64,000 bases of DNA from NCBI GenBank assembly GCA_007449985.2, contig VIIQ02000091.1:186001-250000 (forward strand). Reading direction: 5' to 3'. The notes beneath the pieces were generated by a model. That model made no database searches. It had not been told where the DNA came from and saw only the letters and a list, made by a program, of their open reading frames with translations. Below are positions 1 to 12,100 of this stretch, one piece after another (the first letter of the stretch is position 1; each line of letters starts with the position of its first letter). The position numbers and the translations under genes are program-made. This stretch comes from Desmodesmus armatus. Its lineage: Eukaryota; Chlorophyta; Chlorophyceae; Sphaeropleales; Scenedesmaceae.

Positions 1-3000
1 AAGCGTGGCACTTCAGCGCGCCTGCTTGATTGGTGCATGCGTGTTTTCATGCGGTCATTGGCAGCCGTCTGTGCAGGCCATGACCGCTCCACTTATTTGT
101 ATTCATCCTTGTGCTTGACCATGAGGGTTGGGCGGGGTTGTGTGATCCGCTCCGGGGTGCCCTCAATGCTTAGCTGCCTTGTGGTTGTTGAGGCACAAGC
201 ACCACAGCTTGAGCATGGTCAAGCCACAAAGCGTCAAGCCCGCACTGCAGGGGTCTTCAGCCAGCCCTGCTGCTGCTGTGCTGTTTATAGTGAATGGCAT
301 CATGTCATGGTGGCATGATCTTAGGCACGCTTGCGCAGATGCAATGTTGCCAGTTTTGGCATGTCAGATGAGGTAGGAATATTGTGCATCGTGGTGCATA
401 GTGTGTATCAGGTTGCACACATGTGCTGTCACATGTGTTGCCAGGGTTGTAGACATGTCCTGTCCTGTGGGTGGCCTCAGTTCGTCTACAATAAGGCATG
501 TTGTTGTGTTTAGGGCCTTACTCTTCCCCATTTCTGCAGCAGGCATGCAGCCTGATCTTTGTTGCAAGCATTCATGCTCCATGGCAATCAGTGACTCAAT
601 GACCTTTCTCTCTTTACATCAGGGGACATGGCAGCACTGTCCTTTCACTGCAAGCAGGCCCAGCTCAACTGACCTTAGGCTTGTTTGCGGCTTGTGTGCG
701 GTGTGCATCTTAGTATGCGTGGGGTCCCCTTTGTTGCCCCACCTTACATATGTGGAGTCCGCATTCAGGATGTAGCCACTGTCAGGCAAGCCGTGTCCCA
801 ATGCCAGATCTCTGACATGCTGTGTCAGCAGTGTCTGGCGGTGGATGCACTGCACATAGGTCAAGGGGCTGTGCTATGCCACAGCATGCCGGATTGTCCT
901 TGCAGGCCGCCAAGCATGCAGGGGTGCACCGCATGCATGGCACATGACAATCATCCTGGCAGCAGGGCTTGAGTGATGCATGCACGCCGGAGTGTACTGC
1001 CTGGCTCATTGCCAAATAGGCACCACCCTGCGCGGCTATTTATGACCCTTGTTGTGGTCTCCGTGAGTGCTCAGCATCTGCTGTACTGCTGAGCAGTCCA
1101 GCAAATGGACTCATGCTCAGGTTCTCTTTGGCTCCTATCTATTCTCATGCCAGAGTGCCGCAGGTACACACCATCGTCATGACATGCACTTCATGGTTGT
1201 AACTCATGTGTTTAACACACAACTAGCGAGAGCATGTACGATTGTGCACGGCACTTTCGTGTGCGCCTTTTGCAACCGACATCTATCCTGCAGCAGTGCG
1301 TCTTGTTTGCCTTGTTGTGTGCTCTAGGCTGTGCAGGGCCTCAGCAGCTGTGCAGGACCTCACACCCGGATGAGCTAGATTTGTAGACATGGTGACTGTA
1401 GGTGGGTATGTCGCTGTTGCTGAGACTGACCGGCTGTCGATTACACAGCTGCCCTATGTCACGACGGCACCTTTTCAGGCTTGTTTAGTGTGATGTTCAG
1501 CAGCATGGATGTGTCTGAGTCTTCAGTGCCATGCCACGAGCGCCAAAAAGGCCAGGTGGCCAACTGTTCAGCTGTGTGTATCTGCAGCAAGTGACAGTCT
1601 ATCATAGTCTATCATACCGGGTTGTCTGTCAGGCAACTGTCGTGGTCACGCTCAGCAGCAGCCTAATGTGTCAGCACAGCACATTCAAGCCATGTCATGT
1701 CAGTGCGTGTACACGCATGCCTGATGGGCTTTCTTGTCATGGGCGTTCTCTAGTTGCCCTTGCTCGGCAATTTGGTGGTGAGCAGGTTCTTGTGCGTGAC
1801 AGCAGTGCGGCTGGCAGCCAGTCGCAGTGACTCTTGACACCTAGCTGCCACATCGGGTTGGCAGGCAAGGAGGGTTTGACAATGTCTGTACTGTATGCTG
1901 ATGCCCTTGTGATTGTTTTGTTGCAGGTATTCACTTTTTGCCAGACCTTTCTCTATGTATGCTGTAGTGTTGCTGTGAATTGACGGTGTCATGTCATACT
2001 GACATACCTGTCTAGATGTTTGTGGATGCTGTAGTAACTTGTTGTCAGCAGCCTACCACAGCCTGATTTGGGGTGGTGCTTGCTACAGTGGCACTATCGC
2101 TGTGTTAGGCCAGCAGGGCAGTTGTTGTGTGTCGCTAGGTGTTGTGTAACAGTGGTGGAGGCATCAAATGCCATTGGACTAAGCATGGCTTGAGTCTGCT
2201 GAACACGTTGTCGTCTATCAAGCCCACCCCTAGCTGCCAGGCATACCTTTTTGAATGGCTACAAGAGAGAAGAGCGGCAGGGCAATAGCTGCCGTGTTGG
2301 GATGGTACTGAGGATGCTGCCGGTACAGAAGTTGAATTTGCGGCCAGCCCCCACAGCGATTAGCCCAGTACAAAGTACAACATGCGACCCCCCTGACCAC
2401 CACCATGTACCCCTGGGTATGCTGATCACCCGAACGAGCGCCTAGGACCCCCCCCCCCCATGCTTGAGTGCATCAGTAGGGGTTGAGGATTGTCAAAGGA
2501 CACCAATTGCTGCTGCAGGCAACTGACATGCAGATGACCGTTGCATGTGCAATTGCAGATGGAGGCTTTGTCTTACTGTTGGTGGTGAACTGTAATCCAT
2601 AACCTTCACCAGGTAGTGAAGTTTTGGCTGTGCTTCAACCTGCTGGCTTTGCTCCTTGGCGGCCACCAAGGCTGGCCGCCTGCAGGGGGCCGCCGGCTTC
2701 CAGGAAGGGGGCTGCCAAGATGCAGGCCTTGTTCTCGGAGCGGAGTGGCTAACCAGTACTGACAGGTTCAAATTGCAACAGCCATGCTGGTGCTGTGACA
2801 ACGGTGTACGCTGGGAGGCCGAAACAGTGCTCAGCACGATGCAGCACGTGGCAGCGCTGAACGTCGTGTCAGGTGACAACGCATTGATTCTTGCACTTCG
2901 CAATGCACTGCCTTTGAGCCATTTGTTAATCGTGATTTACTATCCAATGCACTTAACACAATCTTCTTCTTTCATCTGATCCAGCTACTGTTGTCGAGTC

Positions 3001-3108
3001 CTGTGTTGTCTTGGACAGTCAGGTGGCAATAAAAGGTTACTTGAGGGGTTAACGTGGCACGTTGGAGTGGTAGCGAGCCCTATGGGCTGAGTGGGGGCTG
3101 GCCAAGGC
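1..3108. other. No supportable gene; upstream of VIR-A
   Basis: This T/G-rich stretch has only short open frames on both strands and nothing I can match to a family. A run of about 10 C lies near 2450. A 107-residue open frame on + (2656-2979) and a 136-residue one on - (2493-2903) overlap each other; neither shows a recognisable motif. The last few hundred bases should hold the VIR-A promoter and 5' UTR, but no promoter element can be named from sequence alone. Confidence 0.5.
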
Positions 3109-6100
3109 ATGCAGCAGCAGACGGTCCTGTGGGAGGGCACCCTGCAGCACCAGCCCTATGGGGACGTCACACAAGAGGTGGGTAGAGAAGATGGTACGGT
3201 CATTTGGTCAGAAGCACCGCCGTTCACTGCCAGGCCCAACTTGTGCCGGTTTAAGCACTGCTCTGACTGGCTGGTGACCTCCCTGTCCTATGTTGCCTGC
3301 CATCCATGGCCCCTGCAGGTGGCCTTTGCGCAGCCAGTGCTGGTGTCTGGTGTCAGGGTCTCGTCAGCAAGCGCCGATGCCAGTCTACAGCCCATGTCGC
3401 AGCTGCTGAAGGGCTATGCTGCAGACCTGCAAACACCCACAGCAGCGCGCTTCTCCCTCCTGTTCGAATCTGTATCAGTGCCATGGCAGGGTGCGCAGGA
3501 GTTTTGTGCAGACAAGGTGTGCTGCTTCTGCGCTGGAAACACTGCAACCTGTGCCAGCCAGCTACGACAGCCCATGCTGTCAGCAGATACATGAGGGCAA
3601 CTGACACCTTGGCAAAGGCTAGACAAGGGTCGGGACTGTACTTTTTGCACAGCTAATTAGCAGAAGCAGTCCAGCACACCGTCTCAGCAGCTCTTTTGGT
3701 GCGCTGACACCGCTTGCATTTGTTCTGCTGGTGGTGCTGGTGTGTCTGGTGGTGCTCTGCAGGCAATCCCCACGCAGCGTGTGTGGCTGCGAGGCAGGTT
3801 GAACAGTGTCACAGTGCAGCTGCTGGGGCATGCGCTCAATGAAACGCTACAGCAGATCCAGGTGAGCTCACTGATTAGCGACCACTGCACACAAGGGTGG
3901 GTCATCTGCTCCCAGCCACCCAACGCGATTGCTTCTGTGTTGGCAGCTGGCAGCTGCCACCCAAGGCTGTGCTGGGTGGCACCTGTGGTCCTCTGCCATC
4001 GCCTCACAGTGGCCGTTCACAACACCTCATGACCTTGTCATGGTGATAGGATTATGTCATAGCGTTCTTGCTGACCTGATGCGCAGGAAGCAGCCCTGGC
4101 GCGGTTTGGCCTTCTGCCGGCAGCCAGTCCTCTGCTATCCCTGCCCAGCACGCAACAGCCGCAGCTGGGCAGTACTGAGCATGCGCCCAGCTTGCCCCGG
4201 CCTCCTGGGAAGCAGCTGCCACTGGGGAAGATCCCTCCTGCCTTTGTGCTGACGCTAGCACCCTTGGCAGAGCACTGGAAAAGGGGTCAGAAGATCCCCC
4301 TGCCCCCTGGCAGCAGCCCGCCGCCTGCGCCTGACCTGGCCGCCTGTGAAGGCATGGCAAAGGCGGTACTGGCTGCGCAGAGAGGTGTGTGGTGCAGCAC
4401 CCTGCAACGCTGGCCGCCCATGTGCTGCTTATGCTCTACTGGGCACATCATGCATGTGCATGGACCACAGGTGCCCCTTCTGGCAGCCGGGCTTGCAGCT
4501 CTGAAAAGCCTGTGTGTCATCCTGCAATTGTAATGGATCGCTTGCAGTGCATGCAGCAGTGCTTGTGGCACAATAAGCTTACCGTGCAGAGCATGAGTGC
4601 GCTGCTGTGTCTGGTGTGTTGTTGGTGCTTTGCAGGCTCCCCTGCTGCCCTGCAGGCAAAGCTTGCTTCCACCAAAAACAAGAAGGGGTTGGCTGTTGAC
4701 TGGGACCGCATACGTGACACTGTGCTGGACATGGCCACCTACTGCTGCAGTGCTCTCGCTGACATGTGAGTGATGCACTGCCCTAGCAATGCTCACTTGT
4801 TGACTGGTCACACAGTTTACACCTGGGTTCCCTTGTCAAAAATCAAGCGTGCATAAGGCATGCAGCACATGGCAAGAGGAGCCACAGCGGCTAGACATGC
4901 ATGCACACTACCGCTGTCAGGCCACACCCCAAGGTTGAGGGTCTGCTGCCCCTCTGGCCGTCTAGCTGCATCTTTCATGTGTGTGCAAACACCCAGGTTG
5001 ATTCACACTAAATGGTGTCTGTGTTTGCGTGTGCTTAGCACTGCTATCAAGCGGCTTTGTTTTGGACCCCCTACCTACCAAGCCTGTTTTGTACGTGGGG
5101 TTGTGTGTTGTCCTTGCAGGCTCAGTGACCCTCAGGACGTAGGTTTGGCCACAGCAGGAGTGAGTGCCGCCATCATGCTGGCAGCATGCCAGGACGGTGC
5201 TGCACAGTTCCTGTCGTGGCCCAACGGAGGAATTGGTGTAGCTGGCGCCATCGCTGTCAGAGGTGGGCCCCAAATAAATATCAAGCTACTGCTTACATGG
5301 CACCTGGCAGCAGGCCATCGCCACATCAACAGATGTCATAGGGCTTGACCAGAGGACACGCCTCGTGAGGCAGGCTTGTCCTCCTGGGCAAGCCTGAACT
5401 GCACTTGATGCTGCAGCCCTGTTTGTACAGCATGTTGGTGCAGCATGCATCACAGCTGCCCAGCTCGAGCATCCAAGTCAATCTGGCATGCTCAGCCTCC
5501 AGGCCTGGACTGAAGCATGCACACCAGCAGGGGTACGTGTGACAGGTGCTGACCAGTTGCCTTGCTGGACGTACTCCCTAATGCTGCAGACCTGGTCAGC
5601 ATGCCCAACCAGCCTGGGCCTTGGCAGGAGCGCAGCATGGGCCTTGTGGAGCTGCTGCTGGAGAGCTGCCCTACTATTGCAGGACCCACGCTGCAAGGCA
5701 CACTCAATCCTGCAGGCATCCCTGAACCCCAGGATCAGGACAGTGATACGATTGCAGCAGCAGAGGCCAGCGCAGGGGCAGAGGACAGCGACCCCATGCA
5801 GGACAGTGAGGGTGCGCAGGATGGCGGCAGCACCATGCAGGATGCAGCAGGCACGGGTCCAGGTGTGCCTGCAGACGGTCAGGAGGGGCTGGGTGCTGCA
5901 TGCAGCGGCAGTGTGGCTGTCGGAGGCGTGGCGTTGCCTGCAGCCAAGCGACAGCGTGTCGCGGGATGTGCTGACGCCCCTGCTGACTGTGCCGATTCTG
6001 AACACGCAGCAGGTAGTGCAGCCGCTGCACCTCTGGGTCTGTTGCATGCTGAGAGCACCACGGGCGCTGCGGCTGCAACTGCTTTGGTTGGGGCTGGACA

Positions 6101-9100
6101 GCAGCCACAGCAGCCACAGCCTGCGGCAGCAGATCTGCTCCAGCAGCAGCAGCCTCGGCGAAGCAGTGGGGACGACAATGGTGACAACAGCGAAGATGCA
6201 TTGCTGGCAGGCTTGGAACAAGGCTCAGACAGCCTAGATGGGCCTGGGGACGACCCAGCTGCAGAGCGCAGGAAGCGGCGGAAGCAGGGGTTGGAAGATA
6301 CTGGGGTGTCAGGTGCAGACGGACCGGATGGGACTGAGCCTATGGCCTCAGAGCACTGGTATCTGGACGACCATGAGGGGGTGAATAGTGGCGACCAGCA
6401 GGATGTGCACAGCACTGTACAGCAGCAGCAGGATGTGGCGTTGGAGGAGGGGGACTACCCAGAGGCAGATGAGGAGGCCATCCGGGCGGAGGCGGTACGT
6501 GCCGAGGCTGCTGATATGAGAAGTGCTGACAGCTCTAGCTGACTTGCATGCATCAGCGTCAGTGTTTCCATGTGCAACCAGTAAGGGCATGTGAATGCAC
6601 GCCTTGCCCTGGAGATGCTACTTGCAGGGGTAACAGACCTAGCAATTGCACAGGTGATGCTGCCAGCACTGATAGCTTGTTGGCATATAAACTTGGCCTG
6701 GGTCCATTGCCCTGACCGCTGTTTTGTCTGTCTGCTGCGTTACTGTGCAGGCTGCGAAAGCCGCACGTAGGTGTTTGGGAAGGCAGCAACCAGTGTGCGC
6801 CTTGGCGGAGGGGCAGCTGTTCAGCGCCATCATGCAGCTTGCAATGGCCCCCATGAAGCACGCTGCTGCAGTCAGCTGCATGGTAAGCTGCCGTAGGTAT
6901 GCTTGCAGCAGGACTTTGTCTCCTTGTGTGTACTGCAGTACGTACTGTAGTTTCAAGTACTGCGACTTCTACTGTTGCCGGCATGCACAAGCTACAGCGC
7001 AACGTCATGTTGACCAGCCAAGAGCATCAGCATATGTTCTCTGAGCCATACCTGCACACAGGACATCGCTCCCTGTTGGGCTGAGCCGTACACTGGAATG
7101 TTGACTGAACCCGTCTGTGATGCCGCCTGTCTGCCCTGCCCTGTCTGTTGGCCTGCAGAGTGTGCTGCGCCGGCTTCGTGCGTACCGTTGCCTGGACATG
7201 CTTCAGGCCACTGTTGGCGCATGGCTGTCTGGCAAGGTGGACGTCCTAGCGCTGACCCCACCAGAGCTGTGTGAGCAGGTCCGGCAGGTTGCAGCAGCAG
7301 CCCAAGACCTGGCAGCACTTGTCCTGCTGCCGCCACCTTCGGACCGCAGCCTCTTTCTGCATGAGAGTCCAGAGTGGCAGCCAGCTGGCGGCAGCTTGTT
7401 GCCACAGCAGCAGCAGGAGGCGGACTACTGTGTCCTGCAGCTTCTGCTGAGTTTCAGGGCCTTGGAGCTCCTGGCTGCTGTGAACTGCTACATCGGGGTG
7501 CACACGGCGCGGTTGGCTGCGCTGCAGCAGCATCACCGGCAGCAGATGCCCCTGCAGCAGCCGCCCGATGTGCAGCAAAGCAGCACGCAGCTACTGCAGC
7601 CAGAGCAGCAGTTACAGCAGCCAGGGGAGGCACGGCAGCAACCAGCTCCTGAGCAGCCATCAGAACCACCGGATCCTCAGTCAGGGCGACAGGGCCCCAG
7701 CAGCCGGAGCAGATGGAATTAGCTCAGCAGCAGGCGCAGCTGTGCCGAGAGCATGCACAGCTGCTGGCCTCCGTTCGTGCCCTCACATCGGCGCTGGCAG
7801 CCAGCAGCGGGGGCTGGAGCTTCCTTACGGCGGCCAGGGACGGCTTGGCAGCACTGGCCACTGCAGTGAGCCCTGCGAGACAGGTAAGGGACTGACCACA
7901 CTTGCATGGTTGCGTTTGGTGATTTTTTGTCGTGCAAGCAACTCTAGCGCTCCGTGTGGTCGGTTTGATTTGATTCCCTAGGGTTGTCTGTGCACCTCTG
8001 TTGATGAGTATGCTGGCCCACAGCCGCGTCCTGCGAGAGTCGTGTGGGAGCGAAGGCCACAGTCGGAAATTCGACTCTCATATCAATCAGTGTGCAGCTC
8101 ACAAGCCATGACCTGTTGACTGGCTGGCCCCTGCACCCTGTTGCCACCTGCCCTGCCTCAGGTGCACCTTGATGGCGGGCCCTTCAGCCCTGACACCTTA
8201 CTGCCCTATGACCCCCAGCAGGGCTGGGCGACGGAGCGCACAACACTCCTGGCAGCAGCAGCCGGCCTGGGCTGCCCAAGTGAGGAGGCGTGTGCTGGTG
8301 CTGGGGATCTGTCAGACAGCCTGCAGCGGCTGTGGTTGCTGGTTGAGGGCACAGCCCACTTGCAAAGGGCTGAAGATGTGCTGAGCGGCAAGGTCAGGAC
8401 GTCTGGTGCAGTGGACAATTCCAACGCAGCCCTGAAGACACTCTTTGTGGTGAGTAGGTGTTACTTGCACAGGCATGTGGCCATGGGCAACTGGCCAGTG
8501 GCAGGCAAGGTGCCGCCATTGCTGTGTGCTGAGCACTCATGGTTCTGCCCTGACTGAGGTATCCAGGCTTTGTTATAAAGACTGCCGCTTAGTGCTGCTG
8601 GCCCTGTGTGTGGACAACAGAGTTGCATGGGCGGGATGTGCTGACAAGCGATGTCATTCAACCAGTCCATCAAGCCATCAACCTCGACAGCATCACATAG
8701 GCTAACGATGAACCTGACACAACGGCCGTGTGTGTGTAAGACACTTGTTTGTGTGCGCTGCAGGGTGGCTTTGCTAGTGAGGTTGGGCGCCAGTCGCTGG
8801 TGTCAGCCTTATCAGCCTGCAGCCCAGCAGTGCGCCAGCTGGGTGTGCTGCTGAAGTACCACAGCCAAGTCCTGGCTGCTGCAGGCTCTGCACCAGAAGA
8901 TCAGGGCCCTGGGAGCCAGGTATGCAGGGTGCTGCAAGCATACTGGCTGGCGCAGGCGGTCCTGGGTGGGCAACCACTGGAAATAGACATGGTTGTTTTC
9001 CACCGTCTCGTGTTTGCTTCCAGTTTCCTGGAGCGCTGGTCACAACAGACTGTTTGAAAGTTGGCTGGCACTTTGTCAGGCAACCAGTCCCATTGAGCAC

Positions 9101-12100
9101 TGCGTGCAGTTGCTGCTCTGCTGCTAGCATCCCGCAAGCCCAAAGCTTCATATGAGTGCACATGGATCACTCCTGTCATGCAATCATCACCAGCCTGGTG
9201 GCAAGAGGCGTCACATCAACACTGTGTGTGCTGCTTGCAGGGTCACAACTGGCCGCTGAACCTGTCAGGCATGCGGCTGGTGTATGGCGCCCTGTATGCC
9301 CCTGAGCTCCTGCTGGCGCTGGTGCTGTCCCCACACCTGGATGCCATAGCTGCATGGCTGCCGCACACAGGCTTCCTGCATGACATCGTCCGTGAGCAGC
9401 TGCACCAGCACGATGTGTCAGCCCCAGCAGCGGCTGCGGCTGCGTTTCCGGACCTCGCAACGGACCCAGCAGCGTCGCAGGCATGCGGCCTGCCGTCAGC
9501 GCTGCTTCCTGGCGGGGCCGCTGCTGCAAAGGAGAGCTGCGAGCAGGTCCTGCTGCAGCTGCACGGGGCTGTGCTGACAGCACACAACTTGCTGCAGCGG
9601 TGGCGGGAGGGAGACAGCTGGGCCCTTGTGGGGGCAGGCAGCGCAGGCAAGCTGCTGGATTGGCTCCACTCGCAGTTGCCCAAGCTCGAGAGCGTGGTGG
9701 ACCGGTCAACTGTGGTCAACGACCCTGAGGGTGTGGCCCCTACGCTCCGGCCGGTAGCCACTCACGAGCTTACAGAGCACTACGCCGCAGACGCCACATC
9801 ACAGCTTGATGGTGCAGCCGCTGCAGCTGGTGCTCCCCCGCCAGCAGGCAGGGACGTCAAGTCTGAAGCTGTTGTGGAGTTCATGCGCAACCCAGCATGC
9901 CGGTCTGCCGCCCTCTGCGCACTGCACCTTGTTGACATGCTGCTGCGTGGGGCTCCAGACAGCATCAGGCACATGGCTCGATCAACAGCCAGGAAAGCCA
10001 AGGGCGGCAAGAGCACTGCAGCATTCATACCAGTATGGCAGCCAGACCACTCTGTGGGTCAGGGCGACGCCAGTGACGCTGCAGGGGTATTCGGCGGCAG
10101 CGCTACGCAGCAGTATGATGGGTTCGCTATACCGGAGGTGGTGAGGGAGTTGCTGGAAGGCGTGGCAGTCAAGTCAAACCCTGACGGTGAATTTGCTCAG
10201 GTTGGGGTGTTTGAGCTGCTGGAGCGCGCGCTGCGCGCTGCAACTGTTGCGCTGCGCTCAGCAGATGCTGACCTGCTATGGACAGTCCGCAGCGGCAGCC
10301 AAGAGGTGAGGATGGCCCACTGTGAATTTCTAAACTGTGCTGCAGTGCAAGCAGCAGCGCATGGCACTTTGCTTTTGGTGGGTTGTGTGCACTCTGTGCA
10401 GCTGCTTGTGCATCACTCTAAGCGTGTGTGACCTTTCCTATTCGGTTCATGACGGGCACACCACAGCTAATGTTTCTTTCATGTGCGGAGGCTGGTTGCG
10501 GCAACCATCCTGCAGGACAACTTGAATATGCGCGTGCTGCAGCAGTTGCCAAAACGTGTGACACAAAGTCAAGGGCGTTGCTGTGTGGCATGCGGCATTC
10601 CCTGAATGCATGCCATGTTCCTGGACGGCCATGGTCCTGATGCTGCGTGTGCATGTTGCTGCAGGACCTTCTGCCCATGCTTGAGGCGCGCACTGCTGCT
10701 GCTGCCCTGATGCGCGCGGCCAGCACTACCACGGCCAACCTGCTGGTGCACCTCAGAAAAGCAGACCCCCAGCACGAGGCACAAAGGCTTGCTGTGGAAA
10801 ATGACAGCTTGTTGGATGCCCTTGTGTGTGAGTTCTTGCACAGGCCAGCACAGGTGGCGCCCATGTGACCGACTGCCTGCCCGGTGCTGTTGATCCATAT
10901 TGTTACAGCTGTCCGCAGAAGATGCTTGCGATCGTTGAAGGTGCCATCCCAGCAAGCTTTGGTTTGTCATCAACGCGGTTTGGTGGCCCATGGGTACGGG
11001 TGGCTGGTCAATGTTCCAAAAGGCGTGCTGGTCTCAATGCTGTATTGGCTGCATTTGTGCATGCGTGTGCAGGTGCGCACAGTGCTGTGGTGACGTGCAG
11101 GGAGGGTCTGCAAGCATGCGTGCCCCACCCGCAGCTGGTGCCCTTGATTGCGCGTGCAAGTGACCCCAGCCTCACCCCCACCCAGCGCAGTGCTGCAAAC
11201 GCAGCCGTGTCTAGTGCAGCTGCGCGAGTGGGCAACAGCCGGGTGCTGCTGCTGCTGGAGGCCCGTCAGGCGCTGGCTGTGTGCCTGCGGTGCTGGCAGC
11301 TGCAGGGCTGGCGGCCGGACCCTGTGGGGGCACTGCTGGGGGTATTCCCGCATGCCAGCGATGCACTGGAGACGTTTGCAAAGGAAGACGCAGCCGCACG
11401 CAAGGCAGTGAGTGAAGAGGGGGTGATGCCTTTGGCCGGGCTGCTTGGAGGCTGCTCCTACACAACAGCTTCCTGTCTGGCTGCAGCCATGTTTGCAAGG
11501 TGGTTTGAGGGCATCTGTCGTTCTTGGTCGATGTGCTGGCCTGCTCGCTGATGATGATGTGCATGTTATCACCACCGGTGCTGCGTAGCCGCCGTTGAGC
11601 AAGTGTGTGCACGCCTGTCCTCCTCCCCTTGCTGCAGGGTGACCCGTCTGCCCCTCCGCCCCCAGCTGCCCGCCAAGGCCCTCGCCAGCTGCTGTCCTCC
11701 CTGCTGGGCCTGGCTGACCTGTGCCCCAACGAGTGGCCAGCACGGGGCGCCAGCCAGGCGGCAGCACGGCACAGGGACGCAGCGGCAGCGGCATCAACAG
11801 CTGATGATGGCGGCCTGTGTGAAGGTGCGGGCATGGTCTTGCTTTGATAGTGGTGATGTGCTATATATGGCACGCTCTGGTGGCAAGACCATCGTTGCAC
11901 TTGTCCTCTTGCAGTTGAACCGTGTGCTGCAGCATATGGGGCTGGATAGCAGAGATGGGTGAGCAACTGTCATCGTGTTCAATTGAAAGCAAGCAGAGCT
12001 GTGCAAAGACTCACTTGTTGCCGCATGGCCTTGACTTGCCACCCGTGCAGGCTCTCCCTTTGAGCGCCCCAGTCTGGTTCTCTTGCGTCAGAAGGTTGCA

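Noticed and set aside
619..1015. Minus-strand frames that might be a degraded transposase
   Set aside because: No conserved catalytic motif or terminal repeats could be found, so no element is claimed.
5478..6221. Long open frame on - opposite VIR-A exon 7
   Set aside because: It is the antisense of an Ala/Gln-rich coding exon whose composition suppresses stops; no motif, and the sense frame matches VIR-B.
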